From the NCBI GenBank assembly GCA_022450865.1, contig JAKUOQ010000008.1, positions 1-36,819 on the forward strand: 36,819 bases of DNA, in the 5' to 3' direction. Below, piece after piece: positions 9,768 through 19,678 of this stretch. Each line of letters opens with the position of its first letter. The stretch's first letter is position 1. Both the position numbers and the translations under genes were made by a program. This DNA is from Nitrospinales bacterium (GTDB lineage Bacteria > Nitrospinota > Nitrospinia > Nitrospinales > VA-1). The notes beneath the pieces are model-generated. The model was not told where the DNA came from. It saw only the letters and a list, made by a program, of their open reading frames with translations, and ran no database searches.

Positions 9768-10661
9768 CTATCTTCCGATAAGAAGTACTCCGAAAATTAT
9801 TAATCCTCCGGCAAGAAGACGTTCGCGACCAAATGGCTCTCTAAGTTTCCAACATCCCCAATAAACGACCATTAAAACGCTAACTTGTCTTAATGCGACG
9901 ACTGCACTTACTGATTCAAATTGCAAAACTACACAAATCAGACCATAAGAACCTAAAGTAGCGAATGCTCCCACTAAAGCTCTCAACCAATCATTTTTCC
10001 AAAGAGCGAGGATTTCAGTTTTACTGTGATTTGAAAATAAATAAAGGTTGCAAATAGTAAAACCAATAGTGGCTTCCAAAAAAAAGAAAGCAATTCCATT
10101 TTGAAAAGGTGTATTGGGAAGTTGGAGCAGAAATAAATCCATACCCTTTTTATCAACCAGGCTATAGCTGACTACCATGATCAGAGTATAAAAAGCCCAG
10201 CGAAGGTCATGGTGTTGAATGGCTTGCCAAAGATTTTTGAATCCTCGGATCAGATGCCCATCAAAATGCAAAATATAAATTGCAGATATAATAGTTATAA
10301 TAGCAATGAAGGTTTGTGGAATCAGTTTCTCCCCCAGCAACAACCATGCAAAAACAGGGACAAAAACAGGAGCTGACCGTGCGATTGGGTAAACATAGGA
10401 AATATCCTGAGTGTTATACGCCCGTGACAAACACAGGATATAAACACCGTGAATTACTCCCGACAGTATCGCCCAAAAGAGTAATTCTTGATTCCAAATA
10501 GAAAACCCGATCCAATTTAGGGCTACTAAACCCATAAGGATAATCCATACTCCTTTAAGGCCAGAAAAGAACTGGGAATTTTTGCTCGTCTGAGTCAAAA
10601 TATTCCATAAAGAATGTAATATGCTGGATAAAATAACCAGACTGATATTCTCAATAGTCAC
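9768..10661 (-). CDS. EamA/DMT family transporter
   Basis: Multiple hydrophobic helices; SRAYNTQDISYVYPIARSAPVFVPVFAWLLLGEKL is typical of EamA. GTG start. Confidence 0.82.
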   Translation of the reverse strand: MTIENISLVILSSILHSLWNILTQTSKNSQFFSGLKGVWIILMGLVALNWIGFSIWNQELLFWAILSGVIHGVYILCLSRAYNTQDISYVYPIARSAPVFVPVFAWLLLGEKLIPQTFIAIITIISAIYILHFDGHLIRGFKNLWQAIQHHDLRWAFYTLIMVVSYSLVDKKGMDLFLLQLPNTPFQNGIAFFFLEATIGFTICNLYLFSNHSKTEILALWKNDWLRALVGAFATLGSYGLICVVLQFESVSAVVALRQVSVLMVVYWGCWKLREPFGRERLLAGGLIIFGVLLIGR

Positions 10662-10684
10662 TAACTAATCCGAAAAGAATTATT

Positions 10685-11029
10685 ATGATTATAGCTTTTA
10701 TAACCTATCCAGTATTTGATTTGGATAGGGCTGTGAAATTTTACCAAAAGGTGCTAGGGATTAAACCTTTGTTTCACAGAAAAGACTGGGCCGAATTCAA
10801 AATTGAAGGACAGCGGTTTGCATTGCAAAAGGTAAATACCCCAAAGATGGAACATACAGGAGCTATATTGTATTTTATGGCTCAACCTATTGATGATAAT
10901 ATTGAGCGTTTGAAAAACATAGGAGCTAAATCTCTAGGTTCTATGGAGATTCATTCATACGGAAAATTAGCTCAATTTAAAGACCCAGAAGGCAATATTT
11001 TTGGATTGTATGAACCTCCCGTCAAATGA
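10685..11029 (+). CDS. VOC/glyoxalase superfamily protein
   Basis: TYPVFDLDRAVKFYQKVLGIKPLFHRKDWAEFKIEG...LAQFKDPEGNIFGLYEP, canonical VOC fold. Confidence 0.85.
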   Translation: MIIAFITYPVFDLDRAVKFYQKVLGIKPLFHRKDWAEFKIEGQRFALQKVNTPKMEHTGAILYFMAQPIDDNIERLKNIGAKSLGSMEIHSYGKLAQFKDPEGNIFGLYEPPVK

Positions 11030-11057
11030 TGGTTTTATTTTGATTATCCCATAACGG

Positions 11058-11087
11058 TTGCCCATATCACTTTAGTTAAGGTACAAT
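11058..11087 (+). promoter_or_regulatory. Candidate sigma70-type promoter of the moaCDE operon
   Basis: TTGCCC (11058-11063), 18-bp spacer, TACAAT (11082-11087), ending 10 nt before the moaC ATG. Confidence 0.4.
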
Positions 11088-11096
11088 TAAATCATA

Positions 11097-11606
11097 ATGA
11101 ATAATCCTTTGACCCACTTTAATGAGGAAGGCCGTGCTCGCATGGTTGATGTGTCTGAAAAAGGCATTACCTCCCGAAAAGCAGTCGCAACCGGAAAAAT
11201 ATATTTAGAGCCTGAAACCCTTCGGCTTATCAATGAAGGTCAGATAAAAAAAGGAGATGTTCTTGCTGTCGCGCAGGTTGCAGGAATCATGGGTGCAAAA
11301 AAATCGCATGAAATCATACCTATGTGTCACCCATTGTTATTAACCGGAATTGATATAAGTTTTGATAAACATCAAGAACCTGATCCAAAAACAGGTCTCT
11401 GTTCAATCACTATAACGGGAACCGTTAAAGTAACTGGGCAAACAGGGGTAGAAATGGAAGCTTTAACCGCTGTCTCTACCGCCGCATTAACCATTTATGA
11501 CATGTGTAAAGCTGTTGATCGTGGAATGTACTTTGATAAAATTGGACTGATTCATAAATCTGGTGGAAAGTCCGGCACTTTTGAAAAAGAAGGTGTAGGC
11601 GAATGA
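11097..11606 (+). CDS. moaC: Cyclic pyranopterin monophosphate synthase MoaC
   Basis: [31 protein letters not shown]...[13 protein letters not shown]...[29 protein letters not shown]...GGKSG. Confidence 0.96.
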   Translation: MNNPLTHFNEEGRARMVDVSEKGITSRKAVATGKIYLEPETLRLINEGQIKKGDVLAVAQVAGIMGAKKSHEIIPMCHPLLLTGIDISFDKHQEPDPKTGLCSITITGTVKVTGQTGVEMEALTAVSTAALTIYDMCKAVDRGMYFDKIGLIHKSGGKSGTFEKEGVGE

Positions 11607-11854
11607 TCACTATAAAGTTTTTTGCCAGTCTAAAGACAATTGCGGAAATGGAAGAAAAAATTATTGAAGTATCAAACTCCATCTCCATGGATCAACTGAG
11701 CGAAATTATTTCAAAAACATCCCCTAAAATGGGAGAGTTTATCCGAGAAAAAAAAGTAATGATCTCGGTCAACGAAGAAATGGCTGATTCCGATACTATC
11801 ATTCACGATGGTGATGAAGTGGCGTTTCTTCCTCCGTTTTCAGGCGGTTCTTAA
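11603..11854 (+). CDS. moaD: Molybdopterin synthase small subunit MoaD (C-terminus GGS)
   Basis: Ubiquitin-like MoaD fold ending [20 protein letters not shown] overlap with moaC; followed by moaE. Confidence 0.92.
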   Translation: MITIKFFASLKTIAEMEEKIIEVSNSISMDQLSEIISKTSPKMGEFIREKKVMISVNEEMADSDTIIHDGDEVAFLPPFSGGS

Positions 11855-11872
11855 AACAAAGAAGGTAATATT

Positions 11873-12310
11873 ATGAGCACAACTACAGATTCTAAAGTAC
11901 GAATCCAATTGGAAAATTTTTCAGTGACCGATGAAATTGAGGTCATGAAAAAAGTGTCGCGCAATATTGGCGGTATCACCACTTTTCTTGGTACTGGAAG
12001 GGAATTATCAAAAGGTGAGAATATTACCCAATTAAACTTTGAACACTATCCAAAAATGGCCGAGAAAAAGCTGGAGGAAATTCGGTTAAAAGCCATCAAA
12101 GATTATGGCATTATTGATATGAGTATAATTCACCGGATTGGGCCCATTGAAATTGGAGAAAATATTGTGTTGATTGTTGCCGTAGGTGAACACAGAAAAG
12201 AAACATTCATAGCATGCGAATGGGCTATAGCTGAACTAAAACGCACAACCCCCATATGGAAACGGGAAACCACATCCACTGGAGAAGTTTGGGTTCAAGA
12301 CACCCCCTGA
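11873..12310 (+). CDS. moaE: Molybdopterin synthase catalytic subunit MoaE
   Basis: GGITTFLGTGRELSKGENITQLNFEHYPKMAEKKL...IIHRIGPIEIGENIVLIVAVGEHRKETFIACEWAIAELKRTTPIWKRE. Confidence 0.95.
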   Translation: MSTTTDSKVRIQLENFSVTDEIEVMKKVSRNIGGITTFLGTGRELSKGENITQLNFEHYPKMAEKKLEEIRLKAIKDYGIIDMSIIHRIGPIEIGENIVLIVAVGEHRKETFIACEWAIAELKRTTPIWKRETTSTGEVWVQDTP

Positions 12311-12395
12311 CCTAAACCCTTTCTAATAAGTCTATAGGATCGGTTTGATTATTCTTTAAGTAGCCACATGGAATTTCCAAGCTAAGTACCCAATT

Positions 12396-15080
12396 ATGGC
12401 TCCGATGAACAATTCTCTAGTTCTAACCGCCCACAGTCGGCTGGCTAGCTGGCTCCTACTAGATCATAATAGACAGCAAAAACAAAAAAAAGTCTGGGAA
12501 ACACCCAATATTCTCTCCCTTTCAGGTTGGCTAAAAAAAGTCTGGCTGGAGACATGGCCCGAAAAATATCTGCTCAGCAAAATTCAGTCTGAAAACTTAT
12601 GGAAAAAAATTATCAGGGATGATCCTTATATAAAAGGGTTAAGTTTGCTCCATAAGGAAGCGACGGCAGACCAGGCAGCTAAAGCCTACGCTCTAATAAA
12701 TGAGTATGGAATACCTCTTGAAAAAAAGATCTTCAATGAAACAGTAGAAACCTTTTCTTTTTTTAAATGGGTTGAAGAATTCGACAAACAATTATTACAG
12801 TGGAACGCCATCGATGCGTCCAGCCTAATGGACCGGGTAAGCAAATCTATTGATGAAAACAAAATAAATTTACCTTTAACTATTATTTTTAAAGGATTTA
12901 AAAATAAAACACCTCAACTTCAGCACCTACTGGATTCTTTAGAGAGAAAAAATGTGAAAACGCATCTTGATTTACCAGATGCAATAAATAACAAAGTAAA
13001 AAAAACCTATGAAAACACAAATATCTCTGTTCAGAAATACGATGACAAGAACAAAGAGGTTACAACCTGCGCAAGATGGATACGAAAAAATTACCAACCA
13101 GGCAAACGTTTTGGAATTATTGTTCCAGATCTCAAAAACTATCGCTCCATTATGCAAAGAGAATTGGCTGCAGAACTATGTCCTGAATCCATTTATCCTG
13201 AAAAAAAAATAGAGCTCCCTTTCAATATATCCTTGGGTTCACCCCTTAGCGAAACTGCACCTATCAACTTAATTCTTCAGATTCTAAGAACTCCTAGCCC
13301 TGAAATTCTAGCTGGAAATTTCTATTCAATAATTAAAAGCCCGGTTTTTCATTTGGAAAAAATAACCTCTCTTGAGATTGAGACCAAACTTCGAAAACAA
13401 AGAAAATATTCCATTAATATTAATAAGTTTCCCCTGAGCCTTTATAAAGAAAAAGCACCTCAAATATTTAATTTAATAACCGCTTGGAAAAACTGGATAT
13501 CTATAGAAAATAGTTTTTTTCCAAGCAAATGGGCCCAGTCTATTACCGAAATCTTGAAAAATATGAATTGGCCTGGAGAAGAAGAAAAACTAACCGAAAA
13601 AGAAAATCATATATTTGAATCCTGGAAAAAATGTCTGGATCAGCTTACTTCTTTAAACTCTATATTGGGCCGCATACAAAGAATCGAGGCTGTGGAGTAT
13701 TTAATCAGTATTACTGAGAGATGTTTTTTTCCCGAAAAATCGAGGGATCATCTTATTCAGGTCATAAAATTAAGTGAGTCAAGAGAAATGAAGTTTGACC
13801 ATACTTGGGTTGTCGGTTGTCATTTTGAATCTCTTCCCCCTTCCCCGGAACCAAATACACTTATACCATTGGAATATAGAAAAAAACATCAACTGCCGCA
13901 CTCCAATGCCAAATGGGAACTTGAGAATAGCGAACAATTTCTGGAGAATATTTTTCACAATTCACCTGATATTGTCCTAAGTTATCCTTCACAAGAAGGA
14001 GATACCTTGTTGGAACCCAGTCCCATAATTAAAAACTTTCCAAAAACGAATGATTTCATTCTCCCTTCCTCTAGGATAAGAGATCAAATTTCTAATACCG
14101 TAAATATGGAGATTTTTCAGGAAGTCTCTCATTTACCCCTAATTGAAGAAGAAAAAAACCGTTTTGAAATGGGTCTAGGTAAAGGGGGTGCAAATTTATT
14201 AAAGTATCAAGCAGATTGTCCATTTCAAGCCTTTGCAAGAATTCGTCTTCACGCTTTAAATCCTGATATCCCCGATACCGATTTTGATTCCCTTCTCAGA
14301 GGAAAACTAATTCACCGAATTCTTGAAATATTCTGGAAAAAAGTTCGCACCCGAACTGAACTTGAAAGTTTAACCAAAACAGGAAAATTAAGTGCCTTAT
14401 TAAGTGACACTATTCAGCATGCCATGGAAGAAATCTCTAAAGAAATAGCCAACCAAAATAAATTTTTAGAATTAGAAAAGGCTAGAAATCTTAAATTATT
14501 ACTTGAGTGGCTAACAAAATTCGAATTAACCCGGGATGATTTTTCTGTTATGGAGCAGGAAAAAAAGATAGAGATCAAGCTAGATGGATTAAGTTTATCT
14601 TTAAGAATTGACCGTATAGATCAAACAACAGATAAAAAACAAATTTTAATCGACTATAAAACTGGTAACGCAAATCCGAGCGAATGGTTTACTGAAAGAC
14701 TTTTATCCCCCCAACTTCCCCTCTATTCAAATCTTATTTCACCGATGGGTGTTTATTTTGCCCAAATTAAAAAGGGTGAAAGGGGTAAAAAGGATGGAAT
14801 GGGAATGAAGGGAGTCCGGTATTTGGATAATAAAACTTCTTCCATCCAGTTTATGAAAATGAATAAGCCTCAAAAATTTTCGAAGATCATCGGAGAACCC
14901 ACTTGGGAGAACCTTCTTGGTTATTGGAAAAATAAAACTAGTGACCTCGCCAATGAATTTTTATCTGGGCGACTGAGTATTAAACCAACATTGCAACAAA
15001 TTACATGTAGAAACTGCGATTTAAAATCATTTTGCAGAATATGGGAATGGGAGCATGACAATGAAGGAAATGTTTTATGA
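12396..15080 (+). CDS. AddB-like PD-(D/E)XK exonuclease subunit (TIGR03623-type 'probable DNA repair protein')
   Basis: Nuclease motif KKQILIDYKTGN; Cys cluster ADCPFQAF...CRNCDLKSFCRIWEWE suggesting the FeS-nuclease variant; 4-nt overlap with the AddA-like helicase gene. Start could be the ATG at 12405. Confidence 0.8.
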   Translation: MAPMNNSLVLTAHSRLASWLLLDHNRQQKQKKVWETPNILSLSGWLKKVWLETWPEKYLLSKIQSENLWKKIIRDDPYIKGLSLLHKEATADQAAKAYALINEYGIPLEKKIFNETVETFSFFKWVEEFDKQLLQWNAIDASSLMDRVSKSIDENKINLPLTIIFKGFKNKTPQLQHLLDSLERKNVKTHLDLPDAINNKVKKTYENTNISVQKYDDKNKEVTTCARWIRKNYQPGKRFGIIVPDLKNYRSIMQRELAAELCPESIYPEKKIELPFNISLGSPLSETAPINLILQILRTPSPEILAGNFYSIIKSPVFHLEKITSLEIETKLRKQRKYSININKFPLSLYKEKAPQIFNLITAWKNWISIENSFFPSKWAQSITEILKNMNWPGEEEKLTEKENHIFESWKKCLDQLTSLNSILGRIQRIEAVEYLISITERCFFPEKSRDHLIQVIKLSESREMKFDHTWVVGCHFESLPPSPEPNTLIPLEYRKKHQLPHSNAKWELENSEQFLENIFHNSPDIVLSYPSQEGDTLLEPSPIIKNFPKTNDFILPSSRIRDQISNTVNMEIFQEVSHLPLIEEEKNRFEMGLGKGGANLLKYQADCPFQAFARIRLHALNPDIPDTDFDSLLRGKLIHRILEIFWKKVRTRTELESLTKTGKLSALLSDTIQHAMEEISKEIANQNKFLELEKARNLKLLLEWLTKFELTRDDFSVMEQEKKIEIKLDGLSLSLRIDRIDQTTDKKQILIDYKTGNANPSEWFTERLLSPQLPLYSNLISPMGVYFAQIKKGERGKKDGMGMKGVRYLDNKTSSIQFMKMNKPQKFSKIIGEPTWENLLGYWKNKTSDLANEFLSGRLSIKPTLQQITCRNCDLKSFCRIWEWEHDNEGNVL

Positions 15081-18000
15081 TTCCATCAGACCTTGACATT
15101 CGAAATCAGTCTTTAAACCCAAGGCAATCCTTTATTGTCGAAGCACCTGCGGGATCGGGCAAAACAGAACTTCTAATTCAACGCTATTTAAAATTGTTGG
15201 GGGGTGTCAGTCAGCCTGAGGAAATCCTTGCCATGACCTTTACCCGAAAAGCCGCAGGTGAAATGAAGGCGAGAATTATCGAAGCCTTGAATAGAGCTCA
15301 AGATATTTCTCCGCCAGAAAAAGCCCACCAGCAAACAACATGGAACCTAGCTAAAGTCGCCTTGGAACGAAACCAGAAGCTTGGTTGGAAATTATTGGAA
15401 AACCCCTCACGACTCAGAGTAGTAACAATCGATTCTTTTTGTTCTTTTCTAACCAAAAGGACGCCTCTTTTATCAAAAATAGGGGGCGCCACCGAAATTC
15501 AAGAAAATATTCAAGATTTGCATGCAACTACCGCAAAAAGAATACTTTCAAAAATGGAAAGTTCTAATTATCCCTATGCAGAACTGGTTCGTGCTCTACT
15601 CCAGCATTTAGATAATGATAAAAAAACCTTCATCAATCGTATTTCAGAACTACTGAATCTCCGGGATCAATGGATGATATCCTTTTTTGATAAATTTGAA
15701 AATATTAAAGAACATTTATTAGATAACACCCACAAAGAAAAACTGGAAAAAATCTACACTGAACTAATCGAAAAACATCTAACTAAAACTTTCCACCTAT
15801 TTCCCGAATCTTTAAAAACTCCATTAATTACTTTTGGTGGCTATGCCGGAAAAAACTTAAATATTTACGATTCCGAAAATCCCATTACAGCTTTAAGTCA
15901 ATTAGATTCTTTTCCAAATCCAAAAATCAAACAACTCAATCAATGGAAAGGAATTTCAAACTTTCTTTTGACAAGTACCGGTGAATTTAGAAAACGGGTG
16001 GACAGAAATCTTGGCTTTCCTGTCGATAATAAAGATATTAAAAACGACTTTAAAATTTATTTGGAATCCTTGACTGGTCTTAAACCCTTACTAAAAGGCC
16101 TTAATAAAATAAAACTTCTACCAGATCCCTGTTTTAGTGATTACGAATGGAACATTTTAAGGACTACACTACGCTTATTACCCGAACTTCAATCTCAACT
16201 TAAAAGCTTACTTCAAGAGAATAAATTAAGTGACTTTAGTGAAATTTCACTTGCAGCTCTAAAATCTTTTGGAAACGAACTAGAACCCACAGATCTCGGA
16301 AAATATCTGGATGACAAAATTCAACATATTCTGGTAGATGAATATCAAGACACTTCTTTTAAACAGGAAGAATTATTAAAAAAGCTGACCGCAGAGTGGG
16401 AACCTGACTCAGGCCGCACCCTATTTATAGTTGGGGATCCAAAACAATCTATTTACAGATTTCGTGATGCCGAGGTAGGGCTTTTCTTGAAAACTCAGAA
16501 AGAAGGTATTAATAATCTAAATTTGGACCAATTAACTCTAGAGTCCAATTTTCGTTCTCAACAAAGTCTAGTTGATTGGAACAATCGATGTTTCCAGAAA
16601 ATCCTACCCGAAGAGGACAATCCAGATTCTGGTGCAATTGCCTTTTCTAAATCCACTGCGATTCACGCAAAGGAAGCTTATCCAGGGGTTGTCTTGCATC
16701 CTTTGGATCCAAAATTAAACCCAAGTCAAGCATCTCGATCTGAGGCCAAAGAGATTTCTAGAGTTATTAAAAAAATCCGCGGCGAATCTGCTGAAGCATC
16801 TATTGCAATCCTAGTTAGAAGCCGGATACATTTAAAAGAGATTATCCGGGAGTTGGAACTTCTTAAAATATCCTACAAGGCTGAATCTATATACAACTTG
16901 GCAGATCGTCCTGCAATCAGAGATCTATTATCTTTATTACGTGCACTTATTTTTCCCTTGGACAGAGTTGCTTGGCTATCCTTATTACGAGCCCCCTGGG
17001 CGGGGGTTTCGTTGTCAGATATTCATGCTTTATGTGTAAGCCAACCTGAAATACCTGTCTGGGAAATATTAAATAAAGATGAAAATAAAAAAAGGCTTTC
17101 CAAAAACGGGAAAATACAGATTAAAAGATTGATTTCTGTATTACTGCCGACAATACATGCCCTACCCTCAAACAACTTCCGCGAACTTTTGGAGAATTGT
17201 TGGATACGATTAGGAGGACCTGCTTGTCACAAAGGAACCTCGGAAACAGATATCGGTACTTTTTTCGATGAAGTAGAAAGATGTATTCAAAAAGGAGAAC
17301 CAAATCAATTTGAACATTTTAATCAGGTCATCGAAAATTTGTATGCAAGTCCCTTGACCACGTCAAAAAATGCCATTCAGATAATGACAATGCATAAGGC
17401 TAAAGGGTTAGAGTTCGATTATGTTATTCTTCCGGGATTAGGTAAAAAATCTCAAAATGATAGCAAACGACTTGTTTTCTGGATGCCATATGGTCAAGAA
17501 CTCCTTTTAGCACCTCTGGAAGCAAAAGGAGAAAAAAAATCTCGCCTATATAATTTTCTAGCCGAAATAGATAATGAAAAAGATGAGCATGAAATGCTTC
17601 GACTACTTTATGTTGCTACAACCCGCGCTAAAAAACAGCTTCATCTTTTAGGAAAAACCAAAGTTACCAATGATGAAATGATACCGGAGTCCAATTCATT
17701 ACTGGAAAGCCTTTGGCCTTTCCTGAAAGACGACTGGTGTAAGGAGACAAAACTTGAAGAAAAATTATCAAAACAAGAAGAGGTTAAACCTTCTGCTGAA
17801 ATGTATCCTATAGAACGAATTCCATCTGGGTACGAACCGCCAGAACCTTTATCATCAATCCATAGCACCGTTATTAGCGAAATTGAAGAAGAAAAAGAGA
17901 TTTTTCCTTTTCTTTGGGCTGGGACTGCAGCACGTTGTATTGGTAATGTTTTACATCGAGTTCTAGAAACTATTGCTAAAGAAGGATTAGATAAATGGAT

Positions 18001-18439
18001 GTCAAGTCGTATAAAAATGATGGCCCCTCAATTACGAATAGCGCTGCTAGGAGAGGGGCTACCTTTTGACCAGGTTGATGAAGCACTACATTTAACTATA
18101 ACCGGATTGCAAAACACATTAGAAGATACCAAGGGACGTTGGATCCTTTCTAGTCATGAACAAAGCCATGCAGAGTACTCTTTGACATTATTTTTAGAAA
18201 ATCGATTTATCCGGAATGTTATAGACCGTACTTTTATTGAAAATAAAACACGATGGATTATTGATTACAAAACAAGTCGCCATGAAGGTAAAGGTCTAGA
18301 AAGTTTCTTAAAAAGAGAGGCAGAACGCTACAAACCGCAGCTCAGTCGCTATGAAGCTTTATTTAAAGAATACGGCGAAACATACCCGATCAGAAAGGCA
18401 TTATATTTCCCGTTAATAAAAGAATGGGTAGAAATTTAA
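15077..18439 (+). CDS. UvrD/AddA-like helicase-nuclease
   Basis: Walker A IVEAPAGSGKTELLIQRYL; AMTFTRKAAGEMKARI; ILVDEYQDTSFKQEELL; FIVGDPKQSIYRFRDAEV; LLYVATTRAKKQLHLLG; C-terminal nuclease motif WIIDYKTSRHEG. Confidence 0.93.
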   Translation: MIPSDLDIRNQSLNPRQSFIVEAPAGSGKTELLIQRYLKLLGGVSQPEEILAMTFTRKAAGEMKARIIEALNRAQDISPPEKAHQQTTWNLAKVALERNQKLGWKLLENPSRLRVVTIDSFCSFLTKRTPLLSKIGGATEIQENIQDLHATTAKRILSKMESSNYPYAELVRALLQHLDNDKKTFINRISELLNLRDQWMISFFDKFENIKEHLLDNTHKEKLEKIYTELIEKHLTKTFHLFPESLKTPLITFGGYAGKNLNIYDSENPITALSQLDSFPNPKIKQLNQWKGISNFLLTSTGEFRKRVDRNLGFPVDNKDIKNDFKIYLESLTGLKPLLKGLNKIKLLPDPCFSDYEWNILRTTLRLLPELQSQLKSLLQENKLSDFSEISLAALKSFGNELEPTDLGKYLDDKIQHILVDEYQDTSFKQEELLKKLTAEWEPDSGRTLFIVGDPKQSIYRFRDAEVGLFLKTQKEGINNLNLDQLTLESNFRSQQSLVDWNNRCFQKILPEEDNPDSGAIAFSKSTAIHAKEAYPGVVLHPLDPKLNPSQASRSEAKEISRVIKKIRGESAEASIAILVRSRIHLKEIIRELELLKISYKAESIYNLADRPAIRDLLSLLRALIFPLDRVAWLSLLRAPWAGVSLSDIHALCVSQPEIPVWEILNKDENKKRLSKNGKIQIKRLISVLLPTIHALPSNNFRELLENCWIRLGGPACHKGTSETDIGTFFDEVERCIQKGEPNQFEHFNQVIENLYASPLTTSKNAIQIMTMHKAKGLEFDYVILPGLGKKSQNDSKRLVFWMPYGQELLLAPLEAKGEKKSRLYNFLAEIDNEKDEHEMLRLLYVATTRAKKQLHLLGKTKVTNDEMIPESNSLLESLWPFLKDDWCKETKLEEKLSKQEEVKPSAEMYPIERIPSGYEPPEPLSSIHSTVISEIEEEKEIFPFLWAGTAARCIGNVLHRVLETIAKEGLDKWMSSRIKMMAPQLRIALLGEGLPFDQVDEALHLTITGLQNTLEDTKGRWILSSHEQSHAEYSLTLFLENRFIRNVIDRTFIENKTRWIIDYKTSRHEGKGLESFLKREAERYKPQLSRYEALFKEYGETYPIRKALYFPLIKEWVEI

Positions 18440-18545
18440 ATCTAATCAAGAATATAGCTAGAAGAAAGTGCCCAAATAAAGTGATTGTAACTTTTAAGTA
18501 TAAAAATGATATCAAAAATTAGCTATTCAAATATTTCCATAGGTT

Positions 18546-19331
18546 ATGCTTAAAAAGACTTCGAATGAAAAAAAATTAGTTGTACTGATTGGAGATGGTT
18601 TACGACACCAACATTTCTTATTTCAGTTAAATTCCAAGCATAATATTTCAGCTGTGTTTATCGAAAAATCTGAATATCCACAACCTATTGCAAAAACAGA
18701 AAATGAAAAAAATGCCTGGACATGGTTTTTTGAAAGAAGAAAGGTTTTTGAACATGAAACCATTAGTCCAACCTTAAATATAAAAACTCTAAATAATCCT
18801 GATATTTTTTACGTAAAAAATAACGGACTAAATTCATTAAAGACTCTTACTAAGCTTAAAGAGATATCACCTGATTTTATAGCTTGCTTTGGAACGGGAA
18901 TATTGCATGAAAAAATATTATCTAATTTTCCAGGTTGTATTTTTAATCTTCATGTTGGGATACCCGCATATTACAGAGGTTCCTCTTGTAATTTCTGGCC
19001 GATTTACAATAGTGATTTAAAAAACTTAGGAGCTACTGTTCATAGAATTGAAAAGGGAATTGATACAGGAAAAATTGCTGGAGCAAAGCTTATTACTTTG
19101 GAACCTACAGATAACGAACAAACATTAGCATGGAAAACCATACATGTAGGAACGCAGGTAATGTTAGATACTATCGATAAATGGAAACTAGAAATGCTCC
19201 ATCTAAAAGAACAAAAACAAATTGGAACACTTTATAAAATGAAGGAGTTTAATCCAGCAGCAATTGTAAAAGTAAAAAAAATGGTGGAATCAGGAGAATT
19301 AAAATCACAAATAGAAAAACTTATAGCCTGA
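18546..19331 (+). CDS. Formyltransferase-fold protein (Fmt/ArnA-like domain)
   Basis: PDFIACFGTGILHEKILSNFPGCIFNLHVGIPAYYRGSSCNFWPIYNSDLKNLGATVHRIEKGIDTGKIAG, formyl_trans_N signature. Confidence 0.8.
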   Translation: MLKKTSNEKKLVVLIGDGLRHQHFLFQLNSKHNISAVFIEKSEYPQPIAKTENEKNAWTWFFERRKVFEHETISPTLNIKTLNNPDIFYVKNNGLNSLKTLTKLKEISPDFIACFGTGILHEKILSNFPGCIFNLHVGIPAYYRGSSCNFWPIYNSDLKNLGATVHRIEKGIDTGKIAGAKLITLEPTDNEQTLAWKTIHVGTQVMLDTIDKWKLEMLHLKEQKQIGTLYKMKEFNPAAIVKVKKMVESGELKSQIEKLIA

Positions 19332-19605
19332 CACCATCCAGCCTGCAGCTTATATTCCACAAAAATTTTGATGGGTAAGCAAGTCTTCAACAAAACCTAT
19401 TTGGAATTAGATTTAAATTTATCAAAGATCAATTCCCCCTAGTAAGAAAATTAGATTTAAAGGGCTCTCCGCTGAGTTTCCTAGCCTTATTTTGTAGCAC
19501 GACACTTTTTTTTCTGTTTCATTTTTAGGCAGAGTTATTTTTTTATTTGTATTATTTTTTCCTTAACATCTTATTTTATAAGCGTTAACAGAGCTTAGTT
19601 ACCTG

Positions 19606-19622
19606 TTGGCACGTAACTTGTA
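19606..19622 (+). promoter_or_regulatory. Candidate sigma54 (RpoN) -24/-12 promoter of nirA
   Basis: TTGGCACG-TAAC-TTGTA matches TGGCACRNNNNTTGCW with exact -24/-12 spacing; single deviation C>T after the -12 G. About 57 nt upstream of the ATG. Confidence 0.65.
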
Positions 19623-19678
19623 ATTACCTTCTTATATAACGAAAGAGTTTTAACTTTTCTTTTCAAACTAAGGCAACT

